Notes: a model not told the origin generated them from the letters alone. A DNA stretch of 64,000 bases from Malus domestica (GCF_042453785.1 NC_091665.1:30591001-30655000); one strand, 5' to 3'; positions 12,192 to 22,902 are shown, counted from the stretch's first letter. Made by a program: numbers and translations.

Positions 12192-14390
12192 AAAATCAAT
12201 TCATTAATATTGGTAAGCATGTACAAGACGACTGAATTGATCGTTTTTACATCCAAGTGCCTTTAAGGCGAAGAGGGTAGGAGGGTGCCGAGCAGGGCCT
12301 TCAACTCTAACCACCGCACCTCGGCCATGATAACTTCAGCTTGCCGATTCCTCTTGTCCAGCTTCAACCGCTCGACCCGTTTTGTGGTCGCCGCGTACTC
12401 AGTTAGGCAATCCTTTCCGCCCGATTCGAAGTCTTTAGCAAGCTCAGAAGCAATGGCCGACCGACGTTTTGCTAGTTCGGCCATCTGATGGTCAAGCTCG
12501 GCTAAGGCGTTTCCTTTTGCCCTTAGATCGTCGATTTTCGGACGGAGAGTGTCTTGAACGGCCGTGGCAGCTTGCAGGTCGTGTTCGGCCTTTAGAGCGG
12601 TCTGGAAGACACTAAATGTCTCCCGAACCCGCTCCAAGGCAGACGACGCCCGAACGATGGCATCTCCGTTCAGGCGACCGTCGGCTCCAAGGTCGTTCAG
12701 ACATACGCCAAGCAGATCAAGACCGTTGCGCTCGAGTACTTGCGACGTTGAAAGCGACATGACTTCTCGCAACTGAGTCAGAGCGCTTGGATCGGCAGCT
12801 TCAGTCGTAACGGCCGAAGGACCGGACTCTGCAGTTGTGCTGGAGAGGAGGGCTTTGAATTCGACCTCCCACGAAGCCTGCACATACAAATCAGGTTAAG
12901 CTTAAAAGAAGTCATGACAAGAATAGCAAGAAGGTTTCGTTTTTTAACCTGCCGAGATGAGACCTCGGCCATATCTCCAGGATCGTTGCTCGAACCTAAA
13001 GAACTCAATGGCCGAGCCCAGTGTCTCAGGGTGCTTCTCAGTTCACGCGGCCGATGGAGGTTATCTACGTTTGATGGCCACTGAGGCGGCCAAGAAATAT
13101 AGATAACGCCCTTCGGCGCGTAGAATTTTCGATGAAAAGAGTGTACAGGCACCTAACATTTAGTATTTTCTTCGTTTAGAATTCTAAAGTAGAAAAGCAA
13201 TCAAGGAAAGACGGTAGAAGGTACTTACGAAGGCCGAAGTAACCTCCTGCGGAGGAATGTAGAAGCCCTGGTCTTGAGGATGAACGGGCGACTCCGCCGT
13301 TGCCTCGGGTTCCTCGGCCGGTCGTTTGCCACGGTCGGCTATGGAGGGGCCGACCGGGACAGCCGTTCCGGATGAGGGAGAGACATCCTGGTCCCGAGAA
13401 TGAGCGAGGGGTTCGGCCGTCGCTGTTGGTTCCTCGACCGGACGCTTGCCACGATCAGCCGTGGAGGAGCCGGCTTGAACCGCCATCTCGGACACTGGAG
13501 GAGGTTGTCGGCGAGTATGAGGACGATTTGCCAGCGGAACCTCGTCGTTCCCTTCACCCTCTTCCAGAATGAAGACCGGGGGCTTTGGATTTTTAGGGGA
13601 AGTTCCCTCGGTCGCAGGAACCGCCTTTTCTGGAACAGGTGCCTTCTCGACAGAAGGAGGCACAACTGTTGTACCAACCCTAGAAACAGGCCGCTTTTGA
13701 ACTGTCCCTGCGGCCGGAGCTGGCTGTTTCTCGACCAAGGGTTGGCCGACGACAGGAGAAGGGGAAACACTGAGAGTCGTCGCCCCTGAAGTTTGACTGG
13801 AGATGACGTGGATCTCCCGTGCGCCCTTCTTTGCCAGCTTTTTTACCCGCTTGGCAGGCGGTGGAGGTTCGACAGCCTGTTCGGCCTCTTGGCGATGCCG
13901 TTTGGGCAGCACAGTCCGACCAGCGGTTTTATCCTTCTTGGCCACGACCGATTTTTTCTCGGCCGTAGCAGCGGCAACTGCCTCAACTTTTCTCAATGGC
14001 CGACTACCTGAGAAGATAAAAGCAAATCAACAAGGCAAATCAATATGCAAAGCTGGAGAAAAAGAGGAGAAATGAACAGTTACCTTGAGTTTGGGGGGCC
14101 GAGGCCTTCTTAGGTCGGCCACTGAAGAGTTTGTTCAGCACATCTTCGACCGGAGCACCAAAGAACTCATGGGTGTAATCTTCCCACCAATCACCGAAGG
14201 TGTCAGTGCAGAGGGTTTTTGGGGTGGCCGGTCGAAGGCGGAATTTTTGGCAGTGCTCTTGGAACTCCCTCGCGGCAGTTTTGCATTCCTTCTCCGAGGA
14301 ACGGGGTTCACGTCCACGGCTCAGGACTGTTCGGGAGGAGAGAAGGGGGACCGGGCAGCCCTAGAGATAGCCGAGCTGTCGAGCAAGGAA

Positions 14391-15723
14391 GTTAGGATCA
14401 AGGAAGAAAATATCGGTAATATCGGAAATATCGGTAGTCCGAAAACACGGAAATATCGATGGAAATATCGGGATAATATCGATATCGATAAAAATTACAT
14501 GGAAACCACGGAAATTGTAAGAAAAACTTGGAAATTTTTATTGAAACTTTGCAAGATGTTTATTTAGTCAATTATCTATTAGTTTATCATAAAAAAATTA
14601 GAAGGAAATGCATTGCATGATGGATTTAACATTATCAAGTTGATTATATAGCGAGCTGACAAACATTATGAGTGTAAAAAATATATAGTAATTAATGAAA
14701 AAAGTTTAAACACACCATAATCATTTATATATATTAAATTAGTACAATATTTTACACTTTATACATTGTACCATTCCTAAAAGATGTAAAAGTTGAATTA
14801 TTTACCATGCTTTTCTTTTCTCACAACGTCACACACCACCTACACACACACGCACACACAGGATCACACACACCACCACACACGCACACCACACACGCAC
14901 ACACGACTTATATCTGGAACCTTCTCTCTTCTCCCTCTCCCTCTCCCTTCTCCCACAAACACACACACAGATCGACAGATCTCTCGAATTCTCGATCCTT
15001 CTCTCTTCTCCCTTCTCCCATACACACGCACAGAGACCTTTCTCGATCCTTCTTCCACATGGCATTCTTCTCCTCCCTCGCCTTCCTCCTGGTCCGCGTA
15101 TTCCGCCTCGTCGGCGAACCCAGGAACTCTGAGTTCTCTTGATCCTTCTCCGCCTTGCTCACCGATCCCACCGATAACAACCCCACCTCTGTCGTTGACT
15201 CCAACGACGACCCCCAATCGCCCCCAAACCCCAACCTTAACCTCCACAACAACCACCCATTCTCCTCCTCCCCCCAGAGCCTGCCCCGCCGGCGCCGCGC
15301 TCGCCTCCGTCTCTGTTCCCCGTCTGCTTCAACCCAAGACCACGCCTGCTTCGCCATGGGGACAGACCACGAGTTGTGGATCTACAACTGCGAGCTCGAT
15401 CCGTTCTGGAGTTGTGGATCTTTCGCCGCGACTTCGACAACGGCGGGGGAATCAGCGTCGTTGAGGCGCAGATCTTAGGTTTGAGCATGGATTGCAGAGA
15501 GATCTGGGCAGCTAGAGGGACGACGCAACCTCGGCTGCCTTTCCGACGACGGATCCACGACGACTTTTTCGATAATATCAAAAATATCAAGATATTATCG
15601 ATAATATCGCGATATTTTGACGATAATGAGACGGATATGTGAAAAAATATCGAAGCCTCTGAAAAACGATAATATCGGCGAAATATCGCCGATATTATCG
15701 ATATTTAAAACCATGGTTAGGAT
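14391..15723. mobile_element. hAT-like non-autonomous element nested in the antisense gene
   Basis: The element is 14399-15715 and is flanked by the 8-bp duplication gttaggat (14391-14398, 15716-15723), the hAT target length. Its ends are imperfect inverted repeats: the left begins CAAGGAAGAAAATATCGG and the right, read inward, begins CATGGTTTTAAATATCGA. Both ends carry clustered tatcg motifs. The interior has CA-rich and CT-rich simple sequence (14830-15050) and a GC-rich block (15050-15550). I see no transposase. It interrupts the mobile-domain gene at a codon boundary (after the AAC codon of YHPN). Confidence 0.75.
15050..15550 (+). other. GC-rich block inside the hAT element, possible captured gene piece
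   Basis: This block is strikingly GC-rich compared with the element's ends. It has long open frames on both strands, including a short plus-strand frame MAFFSSLAFLLVRVF at 15059 that ends after 27 codons. The open frames on both strands reflect base composition, so none can be called a gene. I do not recognise a protein family. Capture of a host gene's 5' region is possible. Confidence 0.35.
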
Positions 15724-16969
15724 GATATACTTCCCAACCCGCTTGTTTCCCATCGCAGCCGAGAGGAAGGTCGCGAGTGAGCACAAACGACCCCCAGGAC
15801 TGAGGAAGGTCGGCATCTTCCCCCGCGCCCCACATGGATGTAGGCAGTCTGATGGAGGAGGGATAGTCTCGACGACGACATATCAGGAATTCGTCGTTGG
15901 AGAGGTCATCAAGAGCGAAGAGGTACCTAAATACCTCTTCGGCTTGGTGAGGAGGTGTCGGTCGGGAGGCCAGCTGAGGTCCAAGCGCCTCCGTTAGTGA
16001 GAAGTCGGCTATGGCCGGCCGAAGGGAGGCGAAGTAAACTTGTAACCAGAGTTGGAAGACCCAGAGGGGACCATTCTGGTGAGGGTCGATTTTGTGAAGG
16101 GTCGCCTCGGCCAGGCAGCAGAAGAGATGGGCGAGAATGTTGGAGCTCAGTGCCAGGACGTGACCACTAGCCAGGGCCTCGGCTACCGGCATGTTCTCGA
16201 CCAAGCATTTGTTTGACTTGGTACAATAAATGTACTTGTTGTACCAATAGAAGAGGAACGCTTCATGTTCCCCTTCTCGTAAGTCCTCTTCTCCTCGGCC
16301 GGCGAAATGGAGATAGAGGGTGTTGTAATTGAAGAAGTTCTTGTGGAGCTTCTGAATGTCTTCTTTCGACGGGATGTGACCTTCACGGTTCAGCGTCTCG
16401 AAAGCCCGTCGGTCAAAAAGCGTCTTCAGGTCAATATTCGACGGGTACCCAGAGAGTACCGCGTCGATAGGGATCCCAGTTGCTAAAGTCCCCAAAATGA
16501 CGGTGACATCGAGAATGGTAGGACCGATGGGACCAAGGGGAAGAACCATGGTGTTGGTGACCGAGCACCAGAAGCACAGGGCGGCTAGGAGAAGCTCCTT
16601 GTCAGGAACGACATCCATTGACGAGAGGAGGATGGCGTCGTAGATGCCGAGGGCTTTCCATTGCTCGCCAAAGAGCCGTTCCATTCGAACAACCCAGGCT
16701 GCCCAGGTCGTGGTCGTCGAGGGCCAAGAGCCTTGGGGTTTCGCCGCATCCCATCTCGACCATTCAAACCCTTGGAGCAAGGGTGTTCGGCAGTGCTCCT
16801 GGAGAAGGCCAGTAATGGTCGACGGTACTGCCGCCTTGAAAAGAGAACCCAAGATTTGGTGGGGAATGCTCATGTCACTTTCAAACCGTATGGTTTTGAT
16901 TGAGCTCCGATCAAGAATTTTCTGATGCTGTTCACATTCCCTGGAAAGCTTAGAGATGAAGGACGCCAT

Positions 16970-17611
16970 TGTAGGAAGGAAGCACGGCGTAAAAAGTTTT
17001 CTGGGTTGGGGGAATTGAAGACGAAGACCTGGGAAAAAGAAATGTGCTGGAGAATAAGGGCAAGAAATTTCAGAATAATTTTGGAAGCGTAAAGTATGAA
17101 TGAGGGTTTTCAGTATTTATAGGATTTTGGCAGGAAGGGCAATCGTTTGAAATTCAAAACAAAGGGCAAAATCGACTGAGGGAATCGCTGATCATGATGA
17201 GTATTTGGGAAATGCAGTTGAGAAGACCGAAGGTTTCAGGTTTTGGGGGCGCACGATCGCGTGTGACGGCGAGATTGATGGCGAAAGACGTTTCGACGCC
17301 TGCACGATGACAAGTGGACTCACGGATTGAGGTAGTGGCTTGCGGATTGAGGTAGTGGTTAAGTTCAGCCATAAGGTCATAATGGCAAGGCGGTTCAGGC
17401 AACCGCACGCCTTAGACGTCATTATTAGGGATTGGCCGTGTTGGAGGACGCCACGTGGCGAGTTTGGTTAGCAGGATCAAGATCGTGCAATCATGATCAA
17501 TAGATGTGCCTTGGAACTCGGGCATTAGGGTTCTGAGTGACAGATTTGCTTCTTCAAGGCCGAAACTCGGCTGAAGAATTCAGGCCGAGGACCTCAGAAG
17601 CGAGGGGGCAA
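16970..17611 (-). promoter_or_regulatory. Upstream region of the antisense gene, to the 3' LTR
   Basis: On the minus strand CCTATAAATAC (TATA at 17121-17113) lies about 145 bp before the ATG at 16969, in a good place for a core promoter separate from the LTRs. Further up is a short tandem repeat of cggattgaggtagtgg (about 17322-17358). The region ends at the plus-strand polypurine tract (17597-17610, gcgagggggcaa) next to the 3' LTR. No other coding frame is supported. Confidence 0.55.
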
Positions 17612-18550
17612 TGTTTGGGCCCAAAATAATAGTTTGGGCCGAGGGTAGGATCATTCTCGGCCCGAGAGGCCGTACGGCAAAAGGGCCATGGATCGTTCAG
17701 TTCGTGGGCTTCCAAGCCTAGGTTAGTTTGATCAAAACGCAAGTCGAGTCCTAGTACAATAGGGAGTCTCGACGGGATCAGTAATTCAGAAAGCGAATCC
17801 GGCTCGGTTAAGGACTAGGTTCACAATCCTAGTGAAAGTAGGATTGGTCGAGTTGGTACTGATCAGGAGAAGAAGACCTAGTCCGAGTAGGTTTTTAACT
17901 CGACCTTGGGGGGCCGTTGCTATAAATAGAAGAGACTGCGCATTATTCAAGCCCCCTGCAAATCAATACAAAATTGCCCTGCGCAAACTCTCAACAACTT
18001 GAGATCTTTTTCCTTTTTCTTTTTCGCTGACACATCTTCCGTTGGCATCAACAGCACTGTGGAAGCAACCGGTGATACCTTAAGTCGGCATAGATAGCTC
18101 TGTCACCGTAGAATTAGTCGTTCTCGCAGTATCTTCCGTTGGCATCAACAACACTGCGGCGAGAGCGGTTGATTACCTATCCAAGTCTCGGTCGAGAAGG
18201 GTTTCTAAATCCTTATTGGTCGAGGTCATCTCATTAGCCTTCTCGGCGAAGTGAGGTGTTACAGTTATTACATTCGGCACATTGAAAGCCGAATTTGATA
18301 TTGAACTTCGTAAGAATAGTAACCTTGTCTTCAGGTTCGAGAGCCCAAGAGGCCGAGACGTGTTCCTTTCTCGGCCGCAATCGCAAGACGCAGAAGTCAG
18401 CCGCGCACCCAACGCAACATCAACAAAATTTACTCCTCGGCCGATCTCGGCCGACGAGTTGGCACGCCCCGCAATCACCGAAAGACGTAGTTAGCCTTTA
18501 GATTACTCGGCATGCGCGCCACGTAGGCTTTGTAGTTTCTAGGGTCAACA
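17612..18550 (+). repeat. 3' LTR of the gypsy element
   Basis: This is the 939-bp partner of 3682-4620, with about 11 substitutions and no length change by eye. It is followed at once by the target copy ggagt (18551-18555). Confidence 0.95.
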
Positions 18551-18555
18551 GGAGT

Positions 18556-19210
18556 CCACACTACATCTAATTTCAACGATTCGAACCGTTTATTTTTCAA
18601 GTTGGATCTTATAAATCATCTTTGCAAAATATTAACCAAATCGAAAAAAATTGAGACATCTAATTTTTTTCCCCCAAAAGATAAGACTTTATTAAATTCT
18701 AATTAAAAAGTTTACATCTTCAACCAAGATGTTAAAAGGGAACTTGAGAGTTGAGACCAATACAATCCTATCTAAAAGAACCTCTAGTTTTTTTAACTCA
18801 GGAACAATATTTGAGAAATCTAAATGAGTTGAAAGAAATTGACAAACACTTTGTTCTATAAGAAAAAATGAAATTTCATCATGACAACTAACTAAGCAAT
18901 TGGTTTCGGATTAAATTGATTTTTTTCAAGGATGATCTATAAATCGAGACTTACAAAATAGATTATTCGGATCGTTAGGGTTAAGGGTTTAGCTAATTAG
19001 GTGGGCTAGGTTTAGAAGAGAGGGCTTAGGGCCTTGGTTCAAAAAGCCCGAAGGCCTTAAGCCTAAGGGTTTTGGGTTTTTAGATAAAAAGGCTTAGGGC
19101 CTTAGCTAATTTGGCCCAAATGCCTTTAACTTAAAACAATTAATAAAATAAATAATAAAAACTGAAACGGGTTTTGGGTTGGGCTTGGCAGGAAAGGTCC
19201 AAAAGCCCTA
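18556..19210. other. Repeat-like intergenic DNA, no gene
   Basis: The first 100 bp and the run of 'aaggccttaagcctaaggg'-type sequence (about 19020-19110) look like old repeat DNA, but I cannot assign a family. No coding frame of note is present. Confidence 0.4.
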
Positions 19211-19928
19211 TTCTTGATGGGTCGCCAGACCCAAGGAAGAAGAAGGCCGGAATTCGGCCGGAAATCTACACCAACTTTAAACGGCCATAATTTTGTCAAA
19301 ACTCAACAAAATCGAGTGATTCAAAAACAAAAGTTGTAGTTCTCGAAGAGATGAAGAGAATGGAACCTTGCACGATGTCTAACTCATCATAATTTGACCG
19401 GAAAATGCCTCGAGACGTCAAGTAAGCCCTACAACTAGTTCTCTCCAACTCTACAAAAATGTATTATTGTTTTTACACTCATAATTGAAGCAAACTTTCC
19501 AATGATAAAATGAATTATAGAAGTGTGTGACTTGAACTATTGACCGGGCCTTGCAAATATATGTCCTTATTCTTGATGGGTCGCCAGACCCAAGGAAGAA
19601 GAAGGCCGGAATTCGGCCGGAAATCTACACCAACTTTAAACGGCCATAATTTTTTCAAAACTCAACAAAATCGAGTGATTCAAAAACAAAAGTTGTAGTT
19701 CTCAAAGAGATGAAGAGAATGGTACCTTGCACGATGTCTAACTCATCATAATTTGACCGGAAAATGCCTCGAGACGTCAAGTAAGCCCTACAACTAGTTC
19801 TCTCCAACTCTACAAAAATGTATTATTGTTTTTACACTCATAATTGAAGCAAACTTTCCAAGGATAAAATGAATTATAGAAGTGTGTGACTTGAACTATT
19901 GACCGGGCCTTGCAAATATATGTCCTTA
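19211..19928. repeat. Two-copy tandem repeat, 359-bp unit
   Basis: The unit beginning ttcttgatgggtcgccagac at 19211 recurs at 19570 and runs to about 19928. By eye there are only about four differences between the units. The unit contains the small palindrome ccggaattcggccgg. It has no coding frame and may derive from a retrotransposon LTR. Confidence 0.9.
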
Positions 19929-20235
19929 TTTATCTGCCACATTTTAATCCAAAATAAATAAATAAAATGTCTTTGTTCCAACTACCTACAGAAGAGAGGC
20001 CGGTGCGTATGAATACATATATGATTTATTGTGTGACATCATCGCTAACGTACACATGCACCCCATTTATGCTTCTAGTGAGTTACTTATCTACTCTTGA
20101 CTAAGCTAGCTAAGAATATTATATTATATTTTATGGTGCGTCCTCAATTTTAATTTTCAAAATTGTTAAACTTTTTATTTTCAATCTCAATTATTTATTT
20201 TTCGTAATACCAAGTGCTATGTCCCAGTGAAAAAA

Positions 20236-20423
20236 AATTTACATGAAATAAGCCAATTCCCCTCTAAATTCCCAAACCCATGTACTTGAAGCACAAGCAG
20301 CCAAATTGATTGTTGGGTATAAATAAACTTAAAAACCCTGCATACCAATCAGGGAATCACAACACAAAAATAACAAAAATGGCAGAAGTGAAATCACTCG
20401 CGTCCACATGCACCTTCCAATAA
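20236..20423 (+). pseudogene. Duplicated promoter and aborted start upstream of GST copy 3
   Basis: About 150 bp (20236-20390) repeat the promoter and leader of GST copy 3 (20425-20575). The copy includes the TATAAATA box at 20318-20325 and an ATG at 20379 that begins MAEVKS, like the real GST start. After six codons the similarity ends and the frame closes at TAA 20421-20423, giving a 14-codon peptide. It could act as an extra promoter with a decoy start, or be inert debris. Confidence 0.75.
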
Positions 20424-20507
20424 TATTTTATGTGAAAGAAGCCAATTCCTCCCTAAATTTCCAAAACCATGAACTTGAAGCACAAGCAGCCGATCTAATT
20501 GTGGGGG

Positions 20508-20515
20508 TATAAATA
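20508..20515 (+). promoter_or_regulatory. TATA box of GST copy 3
   Basis: TATAAATA lies 52 bp before the ATG at 20560. It is an exact duplicate of the box at 20318-20325. Confidence 0.6.
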
Positions 20516-20559
20516 GATCTAGAAACCCAGCATAACAAATCAGGTATCACAACACAAAA

Positions 20560-21404
20560 ATGGCAGGAGTGAAACTACTAGGAGCCTGGTCTAGTCCATA
20601 TGTCTATAGGGTTATATGGGCACTAAAGCTCAAGGGTGTGGAGTATGAGTATGTAGAGGAGTATGTGTTATTCAACAAGAGTGATGAACTTCTAAAGTAC
20701 AACCCAGTGCACAAGAAGGTACCTGTTCTTGTTCATGATGGGAAACCAACTGCTGAGTCCATTATCATTCTTGAGTACATTGAAGAGGCATGGCCACACA
20801 ACCCCTTGCTTCCGAAAGACCCACACCAAAGAGCCGAGGCTCGGTTTTGGGCCAAGTTCGGAGAGGACAAGGTAATCGCTCTCGACATTAGTTTAGCATG
20901 TTATGGTATCCATGTGATTGAGCATATGAGTTATTATTATTTAAATAGGTTATTGAGATTAATGGTTTACCAAGTTACGTATTAGACTGTCTGGCTACGC
21001 AACATTTTAAACACAAACTGACCCAAATGTTTTGTCCAACATAGAACCGAGCTTTTATTGGGCTCTTTTTTGCTACTGGGGAAGAACAAGTGAAAGCAAT
21101 AAAAGAAGCGCAGGAAAATCTTAAAATCTTGGAGGAGCATGGCCTGGGAAACAAGAAGTTCTTCGGCGGCAACGATATTGGATTGGCTGATTTAGCATTT
21201 GGTTGGATGGCTTTGTGGCTGGAAGTCTTGGAGGAAGCAGCCAGTGTTAAAGTATTTGAAGGAGATAGCTTTCCTCGCTTGCATGCATGGATTCAAAGTT
21301 TCAAGGAATCCCCAACAATCAAAGAAAACCTACCTGAGCGCAGTGCATTGTTGAACTATTTCAAAGGCGGAAGGGCAACAGTTGTTGCTTCAGCACAATC
21401 ATGA
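20560..21404 (+). CDS. GSTU: Tau-class glutathione S-transferase, copy 3
   Basis: Exon 1 is 20560-20871 and exon 2 is 21045-21404. The 172-bp or so intron is GT-AG and phase 0. The product has 223 residues, one or two more than its paralogues because of an insertion in [10 protein letters not shown]. Catalytic serine motif SSPYVYRV, glutathione site [13 protein letters not shown] and signature [10 protein letters not shown] are all intact. The C-terminal domain has [18 protein letters not shown]. It starts MAGVKL, whereas the other copies start MEEVK. Exon 2 begins NRAFIGLFF after the AG at 21043-21044. It has a duplicated promoter upstream, and remnants of a second glutaredoxin block lie downstream. 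Confidence 0.93.
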
Positions 21405-22154
21405 ATAATATATACTAGCTAAGTAGCTAGTGCTAGCTGGTGTCACTTCTTTGTTACTTGTCATGTTGTATTAGTTGGACTGTCCAATTTCCAGAAAATA
21501 TACACTCCCATGGCCTACTGGAGTTAAAGGTCTCCATATTCCTACTCTTTTTTTTCTCGTGCTAGGGAGAGACGTCTGGTCATATAATAAAATTTAATTC
21601 CAAAGAAGAGGTCAGGAATATTGTTAAACTACTAATGGATAATGAAGTGTACTTTTCTCTTTTTCTCTAATTGACTTTGAAAAGTCAATTAAAGTGGAAA
21701 TTGCACACATTTTGACGACTAAGATAAACATATGCACTGTTACTTTTAAAATCTTATGTACTAGTGATAATAACATACGATTTTGCTACTTTCAGTCATG
21801 CATAACATATAATTTTGCTACTTTCAATCATCCCCGATTATTGACTATTTTAATGCATTATAAAACCCCCACAACGATTGATAACTAGATATCACACACC
21901 AAACTACGAAGTGATCGATTATCTATAACACACTTCTTTGAAATGTACAATATGCATGGTTTTCTTTATTTTTAGGTGGCAGTATTATAGAGCTTTTATT
22001 AACATCATATAGGTGAGAAAATATATGAATGCGGTCAGCGTTAGAAAACAAAAGGGTAATAGCCTCCCATAAAAATATCATATATCATCTTTAATTATTG
22101 GTAATAGAACCCATTAATAAAAACTTAATTTGCATGATCACTGTTCTTGAATTC
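21405..22154. other. AT-rich 3' flank of GST copy 3
   Basis: AT-rich DNA with short near-repeats such as ataacatacgattttgctactttca (21769 and 21799 regions). No gene, RNA gene or named repeat could be supported. Confidence 0.4.
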
Positions 22155-22440
22155 TTTTGTGACATCATTGCTGACGTACAGATGCACCTTGAATTGTGTG
22201 TTGTTGACCATTGAACAATCATCCAAATATGATATATATTTTGGATAATGATATCCACACATCTTTTTTTTTTTATATATTGTACACATCTTTTTAATCT
22301 CTATCATTTGATCTTCTTTAATTTAAGATTCAAATGCTGAAGTTTGAAAATATGTATGTGAAAAATAAAAATAGGTGTATAGATAACATCACTCTCCATT
22401 TTATTTTATGTGAGAAGAGTCAATATTCCCCTTGATTACT
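22155..22440 (+). pseudogene. Remnant of a GST upstream region
   Basis: gtgacatcattgctgacgta at 22160 matches the upstream region of GST copy 3 near 20034 (gtgacatcatcgctaacgta). The end of the block, ttttatgtgagaagagtcaa, matches the promoter copies near 20240 and 20430. No GST coding sequence follows: the similarity passes straight into glutaredoxin-intron-like sequence at 22449. Confidence 0.5.
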
Positions 22441-22448
22441 TAAAGTTG

Positions 22449-22870
22449 TCGGAGATGCTCCCTACGTATTTGCCTGTGTTTCTGAAGTTTCTTGTCACAT
22501 TGATCTTTTATTTTTTGGACAATGACTTCATAATGTGGCCAAATGAGAATAGCCCACATGTCTTCTCTAAAACTGCCCCAAACATTGGTTATCTTTGTAA
22601 CCAAATATCACAATTTTATAGCATTGACTCAAGAGATCTCCAAACTGTTAAAGAACCCCAAGAAGTGTCGTTTCTATTCCAGCAATTGGTCAGTAACAAA
22701 ATAAAGTGAAAAAGAGAGTTCGATGAGTTTTCTTTAGTCTTTAGCTTTTTTAGTAGCCTTGGAGGATGAGATTCAGTGTCTGAAAAGAGAAAATGAAGGG
22801 GAGTTTGGAGACGAGAAAAAGGATTCAGCAATTCACCTTTTGGTTAACACTCAACCCTTAAAATTAAATA
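22449..22870 (-). pseudogene. Relic of glutaredoxin intron sequence
   Basis: 22449-22510 resembles 31768-31830 (intron 4 of the glutaredoxin gene). 22600-22870 resembles 32540-32870 (intron 3), with shared runs such as ggattcagcaattcacctttt. Order and orientation are the same as in the intact gene, but exon 4, which lies between these parts, is absent. This supports decay of a duplicated GST-glutaredoxin block, although a dispersed repeat lying in both places is an alternative. Confidence 0.55.
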
Positions 22871-22902
22871 GCAAAAAGCTAACGCCAAACTACATACGAT
22901 AA

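Larger units (their letters stand above)
12263..16969 (-). pseudogene. Antisense plant mobile domain (PMD) gene inside the gypsy element
   Basis: On the minus strand I infer exons 16969-15716 continuing at 14390-14084, then 14007-13229, 13152-12949 and 12877-12263. Each intron is GT-AG and all phases agree. Without the hAT insertion this gives about 1,052 codons. The first 420 residues form a plant mobile domain: an N-terminal MASFISKL, then LWKALGIYDAI-like and FLFYWYNKYIYC stretches, ending in a YHPN / ARQLGYL boundary. This domain family includes Arabidopsis MAIN and MAIL1 and many transposon proteins. The middle exon is rich in Pro, Glu, Thr and Ala. The last exon is helical and probably coiled coil. 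Two breaks are visible: a 1.3-kb hAT insertion (14399-15715) and an in-frame TAG at 14363-14361. The gene converges with pol, with 71 bp between their stops. Its function is unknown. Confidence 0.8.
3682..18550 (+). mobile_element. Tat-type Ty3/gypsy LTR retrotransposon with an antisense gene
   Basis: This 14,869-bp element is bounded by two 939-bp LTRs (3682-4620 and 17612-18550) that begin TGTTTGGG and end CAACA. It is flanked by the 5-bp target duplication ggagt (3677-3681, 18551-18555). A possible primer-binding site lies at 4624-4641 and a purine-rich tract just before 17612. On the plus strand the order is gag, protease, reverse transcriptase, RNase H, a second RNase H-like domain, and integrase. 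On the minus strand, between integrase and the 3' LTR, is a multi-exon mobile-domain gene (12263-16969). Integrase after RT places it in Ty3/gypsy. The second RNase H and the antisense extra gene are known features of the Tat lineage. By eye the LTRs differ at about 11 positions (about 1.2%), so the insertion is young. Gag and pol each carry one in-frame stop and their frames do not join, so this copy looks non-autonomous. Confidence 0.93.

Noticed and set aside
13300..14567. Plus-strand frames opposite the antisense gene
   Set aside because: They are mirror frames of the mobile-domain gene exons, which show splice sites and domain similarity on the minus strand.
14793..15478. Several long frames on both strands in the hAT interior
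   Set aside because: They arise from CA/CT simple sequence and GC-rich composition. None shows a conserved domain.
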